Positions 60,318 to 64,000 of a DNA stretch of 64,000 nucleotides are shown piece after piece. The stretch spans positions 82,132 through 146,131 of the forward strand of contig NZ_LIPP01000032.1 in the NCBI RefSeq assembly GCF_001418335.1, written 5' to 3'. A model generated the notes under the pieces. It ran no database searches, was not told the origin of the DNA, and was given only the letters and a program-made list of their open reading frames with translations. This DNA is from Streptomyces aurantiacus. Lineage in GTDB: Bacteria > Actinomycetota > Actinomycetes > Streptomycetales > Streptomycetaceae. A program made the position numbers and the translations under genes. The stretch's first letter is position 1; every line of letters starts with the position of its first letter.

Positions 60318-61160
60318 ATGTCCAACGACGACCTGCGTCCCAACATCGACTGGAACAAGTACCAGACGCTCACGCTGGAGAGGCGCGACGACGGCATCCT
60401 GCTCATCACGATCGCCGCGCCCGAGGGACGCCCCGCTCCGAGCCTTCGCCGACGCCACACCGAGATCAGCCAGATCTGGCGCGACTTCGGTGATGACCCC
60501 GGCCTGCGCGTCGCGGTCATCACCGGCACGGGAGAACGGTTCTGGACCATCGAAGGCAGCGGCGCCGCCGACGAGATGCGCGAGGGCCTCGGCAACTACG
60601 ACAGCATCGTCGGTCTCATCCGTGAGGGCCTTGTCAACGCGCACGGCATCGTCAACTGCGACAAGCCGATCGTCTCCGCCATCAACGGCGAGGCCATGGG
60701 CTCAGGGCTCGCGACCGCCCTGCTCGCGGACATCAGCGTCGCATCGACGGAAGCCCGACTGATCGACGGGCATCTCCTCCAAGGGATCGCCGCAGGTGAT
60801 CACTCGGTGATGATCTGGCCCCTGCTGTGCGGACTGGCGAAGGCCAAGTACTACCTGCTCTCCTCGCAAGAACTCACCGGGGAGGTGGCCGAGCGCATCG
60901 GCCTGGTGAGCGCCGCGGTCCCGCCCGACGACGTGCTCGACACCGCGCTCGACATCGCGCAGCGCATGGCGGCCGGTCCCCAGCACGCCCTGCGCTGGAC
61001 CAAGCGTTCACTCAACCACTGGCTACGGACCGCGACGCCCTCCTTCGAGGCGTCGATCGCCTTCGAGGCGATGAGCTTCTTCGGTCCCGACGTCGCCGAG
61101 GCGATCAACGCCGCGATCGAGCACCGCTCACCGAGCTTCGCCGAACCACTGCCCTGGTAG
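60318..61160 (+). CDS. Enoyl-CoA hydratase/isomerase-family protein
   Basis: A 280-residue crotonase-fold protein. The fold is visible in LTLERRDDGILLITIAAPEG, LRVAVITGTGERFWTIEGSG, KPIVSAINGEAMGSGLATALLADISVASTEARL and SSQELTGEVAERIGLVSAAVPPDDV. One oxyanion-hole loop is present, NGEAMGSGL. The usual hydratase glutamates are not obvious: the segment after the oxyanion hole reads LIDGHLLQGIAAGDHS, so it may be an isomerase, hydrolase or another crotonase activity. ATG at 60318 follows GAGAGG. The operator pair upstream places it under the divergent TetR gene. The SDR gene 139 bases downstream may be co-transcribed. Confidence 0.83.
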   Translation: MSNDDLRPNIDWNKYQTLTLERRDDGILLITIAAPEGRPAPSLRRRHTEISQIWRDFGDDPGLRVAVITGTGERFWTIEGSGAADEMREGLGNYDSIVGLIREGLVNAHGIVNCDKPIVSAINGEAMGSGLATALLADISVASTEARLIDGHLLQGIAAGDHSVMIWPLLCGLAKAKYYLLSSQELTGEVAERIGLVSAAVPPDDVLDTALDIAQRMAAGPQHALRWTKRSLNHWLRTATPSFEASIAFEAMSFFGPDVAEAINAAIEHRSPSFAEPLPW

Positions 61161-61299
61161 CCGCGGCGCAGCCGTCATGAAACCGATACACCGACCACCT
61201 CGCCACCCTCGAACGCGCACCATTCACACCCCCACCCACACCCACATCACCACTGGACCCGTTCAGCGGCCCGGTGCCCACTTATAGAAGGACCGTTCC

Positions 61300-62211
61300 G
61301 TGCGCATTTTCGTTACTGGTGGTTCCGGCCAGACCGGCCCCGCCGTCGTCGCCGAGCTCATCGCGGCCGGCCACACCGTCACCGGCCTGGCGCGCTCGGA
61401 TGCCTCCGCCGCCCGGCTGGAATCACTGGGAGCCACACCCCACCGCGGCTCCCTGGACGACCACGACAGCCTGCGCCGCGGCGCCGAAGCCTCCGACGGC
61501 GTCCTCCACATGGCCTACGGCGGCGACTTCTCCGACCCCGACGACATGATGAGGCGCGACACGAACGCCATCAAGGCCCTTGGCCAGCCGTTGGAACGCT
61601 CGGGCAAGCCGCTGGTCATCACCTCGGGCACCCTGGTCATGCCCGCCGGCCGGGAGACCACCGAGGAGGACGAGCCCGACACGGCCGGGCTCGCCGCCTT
61701 CCGCATCGCGGGCGAGCGAGCCTGTCTGGACTTCGCCGCCCGGGGAGTACGTGCCTGCGTGGTCCGCCTCGCTCCTACCGTCCACGGCCCCGAAGACCAC
61801 GGCTTCATCCCCATGCTCATCATCACCGCACGAAAGACCGGCGTCTCGGCCTACGTCGGCGACGGCATCAACCGGTGGCCCGCAGTGCACCGGCTCGACG
61901 CCGCGCGCCTGTTCCGCCTGACACTGGAGAAGGCTCCTGCGGGCAGTGTGCTGCACGGGGTGGCCGAAAGCGGCGTCACCATGAAGAGCATCGCGCAGAC
62001 GATCGCCCGGGGCCTGGACCTGCCCACGATGTCGCTGACACCGGACGAGGCTGCCGGGCACTACATCAGCCCCTTCATGGCCATCGCCTACGCCCACGAC
62101 TCGCCCGTCTCCAGTGCTCGCACACAAGAGTTGCTCGGCTGGTCGCCCACCCATCCGGCACTGCTCGAAGACCTGGAACACGGCGACTACTTGACCACAC
62201 CGGCCTCCTGA
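61300..62211 (+). CDS. NAD(P)-dependent epimerase/dehydratase-family protein (atypical SDR)
   Basis: A 303-residue SDR. The cofactor motif VTGGSGQTGPAVVAEL is near residue 5 and the protein keeps LVITSGTLVMP and VVRLAPTVHGPEDHGFIPML, but the usual YxxxK is not seen: the expected region reads GLAAFRIAGERACLDFA, with no Tyr-Lys pair. This places it in the atypical SDR5-like group that includes Rossmann-fold sensors and reductases. Start GTG at 61300 has AAGGA at the right distance. It follows the hydratase gene in the same direction. Confidence 0.82.
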   Translation: MRIFVTGGSGQTGPAVVAELIAAGHTVTGLARSDASAARLESLGATPHRGSLDDHDSLRRGAEASDGVLHMAYGGDFSDPDDMMRRDTNAIKALGQPLERSGKPLVITSGTLVMPAGRETTEEDEPDTAGLAAFRIAGERACLDFAARGVRACVVRLAPTVHGPEDHGFIPMLIITARKTGVSAYVGDGINRWPAVHRLDAARLFRLTLEKAPAGSVLHGVAESGVTMKSIAQTIARGLDLPTMSLTPDEAAGHYISPFMAIAYAHDSPVSSARTQELLGWSPTHPALLEDLEHGDYLTTPAS

Positions 62212-62344
62212 GCCCTACCTGCCAGGCCTGAGTCTGAGACGGTTCATTCGCAAGATCGTCGGGCCCAGGGGTTCCGGGTATGGCTCTGAGCGCCTAGGTG
62301 GTTTCGTTCGGCTCAGTCGGTCGTTGGTTGGTCCGCGTGGGCCG

Positions 62345-62833
62345 TTGACTGATGCGCAGTGGGCGCGGATTGAGCCTTTACTCCCGGACCGCATGCCGAA
62401 GCGGGGGGCGAGACCATCGTGAGGTGATCGACGCAATCGCCTACACGTTCCAGACCGGCACGCAGTGGGTTCACCTGCCGGAGAAGTACGGCAATTGGCG
62501 AGGCATCTACAGCCGGCTGCGGCTGTGGGCCGTCGACAGCACCTGGGAGCGGGAGTTCACCGCCCTGGTGGCCCAGGCCGACGCGGACGAGGACCTCAAC
62601 CGGGTGGTGTCGGTGGACTCCACGATTGTGCGTGCTCACCAGCACGCGGCCGGGGCCCGCAAAAGGGGGCCCCTGCCGACCGGTCCAACCGGCCAACACA
62701 CATGCCTATTAGGCGTATCCCTCCCGCGCGATCCGCGAGCACTTGCGCAAGCGCGGCATCCGGGCAGTGATCCCCGTCCCCGCTGACCAGCGCGCACACC
62801 GGCTGCGTCGGGGCAGCCGCGGGGGCAGGGCGC
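62345..62833 (+). pseudogene. IS5-family transposase with frameshift and internal deletion
   Basis: From 62345 the plus strand reads LTDAQWARIEPLLPDRMPKR to a TGA. A second frame from about 62418 gives EVIDAIAYTFQTGTQWVHLP, YSRLRLWAVDSTWEREFTAL and VVSVDSTIVRAHQHAAGARK. A third, from about 62710, gives SRAIREHLRKRGIRAVIPVP and ADQRAHRLRRGS, the late part of the same transposase family. Roughly 80 residues including the second catalytic Asp are missing between the last two. The element is dead. Confidence 0.82.
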
Positions 62834-62891
62834 CGCCTTGGGTCAGTTCCGGTCCGGTGCCGGTGCCGGTGCCGGTGAGACAGCTCGTCGA

Positions 62892-63179
62892 TCAGGTCTG
62901 GGCTGTGTCGCTGGGATGACCGGCGTCCCGCCAGGTCAGGGCGTGGGCGGCCTCGATGGGGGTGTGCGGCTGGTCGAGCGGGGCCTCGCGTTGTCCCACC
63001 GCCCGGCTGTCCTGATCCACCACATCGGCGGTGAACAACTCTCGGTGCTCAAGCCCGAACACCCCGTCCACCGAGAGCCTGCCCACAGCGGCGAGGACGC
63101 CTTCCCGTCGGCGCTCGGGGGACGACGTGGCCGCCTTCAAAGTGACAGCCGCCGCACTCCCAGCAGGCACTTTCCACAT
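62892..63179 (-). other. Unidentified short reading frame in island DNA
   Basis: A 95-codon minus-strand frame (SSPERRREGVLAAVGRLSVD, then GVFGLEHRELFTADVVDQDS) has moderate codon bias and no recognised family or good ribosome site. It may be part of a decayed gene. The surrounding stretch from 62834 to 63190 contains a short CGGTGC repeat (about 62859 to 62876) but no supported gene. Confidence 0.25.
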
Positions 63180-63190
63180 CCGTCGTAGGG

Positions 63191-63267
63191 CCGCTCGATC
63201 TCTTCCCGTGCGGCATCGCGCATCGTCTTCTCCTGTATCCGCGCGCAGCGTAAGGAGAATCGGCGGC
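63191..63267 (+). repeat. Direct repeat, copy 2 (other copy at 49819)
   Basis: This 77-base segment repeats 49819 to 49919 in the same orientation. It lies directly after the 3' end of the YjbQ-family gene. It includes GGAGAAGACG before ATGCGCGATGCC on the minus strand, as in copy 1. Confidence 0.8.
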
Positions 63268-63287
63268 CACTCCCAGGACGGTCTTGG

Positions 63288-63710
63288 TCACCCCAGGAAA
63301 CTCAACCGAACCCGACGGTCGGCGTTGTCGACGTTGGTGTCGACCAGGCACACCGACTGCCACGTCCCCAGTTCCAGCCGGCCGTCCAGTACCGGCAGTG
63401 TGGCGTGCGGAGGCACGATCGCCGGGAGGACGTGGTCGCGGCCGTGGCCGGGGCTTCCGTGGCGGTGCTGCCAGCGGTCGTCCGCGGGGAGGAGCGTGTG
63501 GAGGGCGGCGAGCAGGTCCTCCTCGCTGCCCGCTCCGGTCTCCAGGACAGCCACGCCGGCCGTCGCGTGCGGTACGAAGACGTTGAGCAGGCCGTCGCGA
63601 CCGCCCGCCGCTTCCCGGAGGAAGGCCTCGCAGTCACCAGTGAGGTCGACGACCGCTTCCCTGGATCCGGAGGTGATGTTCAGGACACGAGTGGTGAAGA
63701 CATCGGGCAT
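63288..63710 (-). CDS. YjbQ/UPF0047-family protein
   Basis: A 140-residue protein of the YjbQ family, which has been linked to a secondary thiamine-phosphate synthase activity, though the physiological role is unclear. The family marks are VFVPHATAGVAVLE (metal-binding His), GRDHVLPAIVPPHATLPVLDGRLELGTWQSVCLVD and the final RRVRLSFLG. The usual length is about 139 residues, which supports ATG at 63710 with GAGGA upstream, over the ATG at 63728. It stands alone at the edge of the island. Confidence 0.9.
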   Translation of the reverse strand: MPDVFTTRVLNITSGSREAVVDLTGDCEAFLREAAGGRDGLLNVFVPHATAGVAVLETGAGSEEDLLAALHTLLPADDRWQHRHGSPGHGRDHVLPAIVPPHATLPVLDGRLELGTWQSVCLVDTNVDNADRRVRLSFLG

Positions 63711-63802
63711 GGACCAATCCTCGCCCATGCGTCGCCCATACGCGGGTCCACCTCGCGAGACGGCATTGACCGTACACGGCTGAGCTGGCTACTTTCGGCG
63801 AC

Positions 63803-63886
63803 ATGTCGCGTTCAGTACTGCTCACCACGCGCGGTCACATCGACCTGCTGCGGGTGGCCTCTGCCGCGTGTCGCACCGGCCGCTGA
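63803..63886 (+). CDS. Short Cys-containing actinobacterial leader peptide
   Basis: ATG at 63803 opens a 27-residue peptide, MSRSVLLTTRGHIDLLRV then ASAACRTGR, ending in TGA. It matches the pattern of the small Streptomyces leader peptides that carry L-T-x-R-x-(H)-(V/I)-D-L-x-R and a late cysteine, which precede sulfur-assimilation, cysteine-linked or transporter operons. It is too short to be picked up by length alone. It implies an operon beginning just beyond the right edge of the window, regulated through translation of this peptide. Confidence 0.72.
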   Translation: MSRSVLLTTRGHIDLLRVASAACRTGR

Positions 63887-64000
63887 CACCCTCCTCACCT
63901 GCTGCTTTCCCCTCCGCGCCGCGGCGTCTCCCCGCTTCCCTCCCGTACGCCCGCCCGACCTGGGCCGGGAGTCCGGGCGCCGAAGCGCACCCTCGCCGCT

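Overview
This window looks like a chromosome segment of a Streptomyces or close relative. The DNA is GC-rich throughout, GTG starts and 4-base GTGA/ATGA gene overlaps are common, and several families are typical of the genus: a large SARP regulator, an XRE regulator with a DUF5753-type C-terminus, a SAV2177-type methyltransferase and a short cysteine-containing leader peptide. All functions below are read from motifs and remembered family resemblance; no database search was run.

Region 1 (1 to about 16.9 kb) is the edge of an antibiotic gene cluster devoted to deoxysugars. It holds the end of an NDP-hexose 2,3-dehydratase, a 3-ketoreductase, a flavin reductase with a class D flavin monooxygenase, an E1-type 3,4-dehydratase (SpnQ/RfbH type), a 4-ketoreductase, two GT1 glycosyltransferases, a DrrAB-type exporter, a SARP-ATPase regulator and an NDP-sugar C-methyltransferase. 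The enzyme set predicts a 2,3,6-trideoxyhexose (amicetose or rhodinose type) plus a C-methyl deoxysugar (axenose or mycarose type), as in polyketomycin-like aromatic polyketides; the aglycone genes lie outside the window. A Tat-exported multicopper oxidase with a small membrane protein follows, divergent from a hydrolase/TetR pair.

Region 2 (17 to 25.2 kb) is mixed: hydrolase and TetR, XRE regulator, SAM methyltransferase, a decayed aldo/keto reductase, a VOC protein, an Rrf2 regulator, a DUF4396 membrane protein and a Tat-exported TolB-like beta-propeller.

Region 3 (25.2 to 44.5 kb) is the most unusual part. About 16 kb of genes all on the minus strand form what looks like one catabolic and uptake unit: SsuB/TauB-type ATPase, CoxG-like protein, HpcH/HpaI aldolase, LigJ-like 4-oxalomesaconate hydratase, ThDP enzyme, three diverged paralogs of the 4,5-dihydroxyphthalate decarboxylase fold, a DUF3500 protein, a LigI-like amidohydrolase with a changed key residue, a GntR/FCD regulator, a carboxylesterase, the binding protein and permease of the same ABC system, and a lactonase-fold protein. 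A second, frameshifted carboxylesterase lies divergently at the head. The palindrome TTGTCNGACAA recurs in three promoter regions at the borders, suggesting one regulon under the embedded GntR protein. No ring-cleaving dioxygenase is visible, so the substrate is open.

Region 4 (44.8 to 49.7 kb) holds a small secreted protein, a DEDDh exonuclease-BRCT-TerD fusion, a zinc-free quinone-oxidoreductase-type enzyme and an XRE/MmyB-type regulator.

Region 5 (49.7 to 63.3 kb) is an island of broken insertion sequences (IS5-, IS110-, IS3- and IS21-type) around a visibly AT-richer Tat-exported amidohydrolase, a second two-component flavin monooxygenase with a PucR regulator, and a TetR / enoyl-CoA hydratase / atypical SDR group. 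The window closes with a YjbQ-family protein and a short leader peptide.
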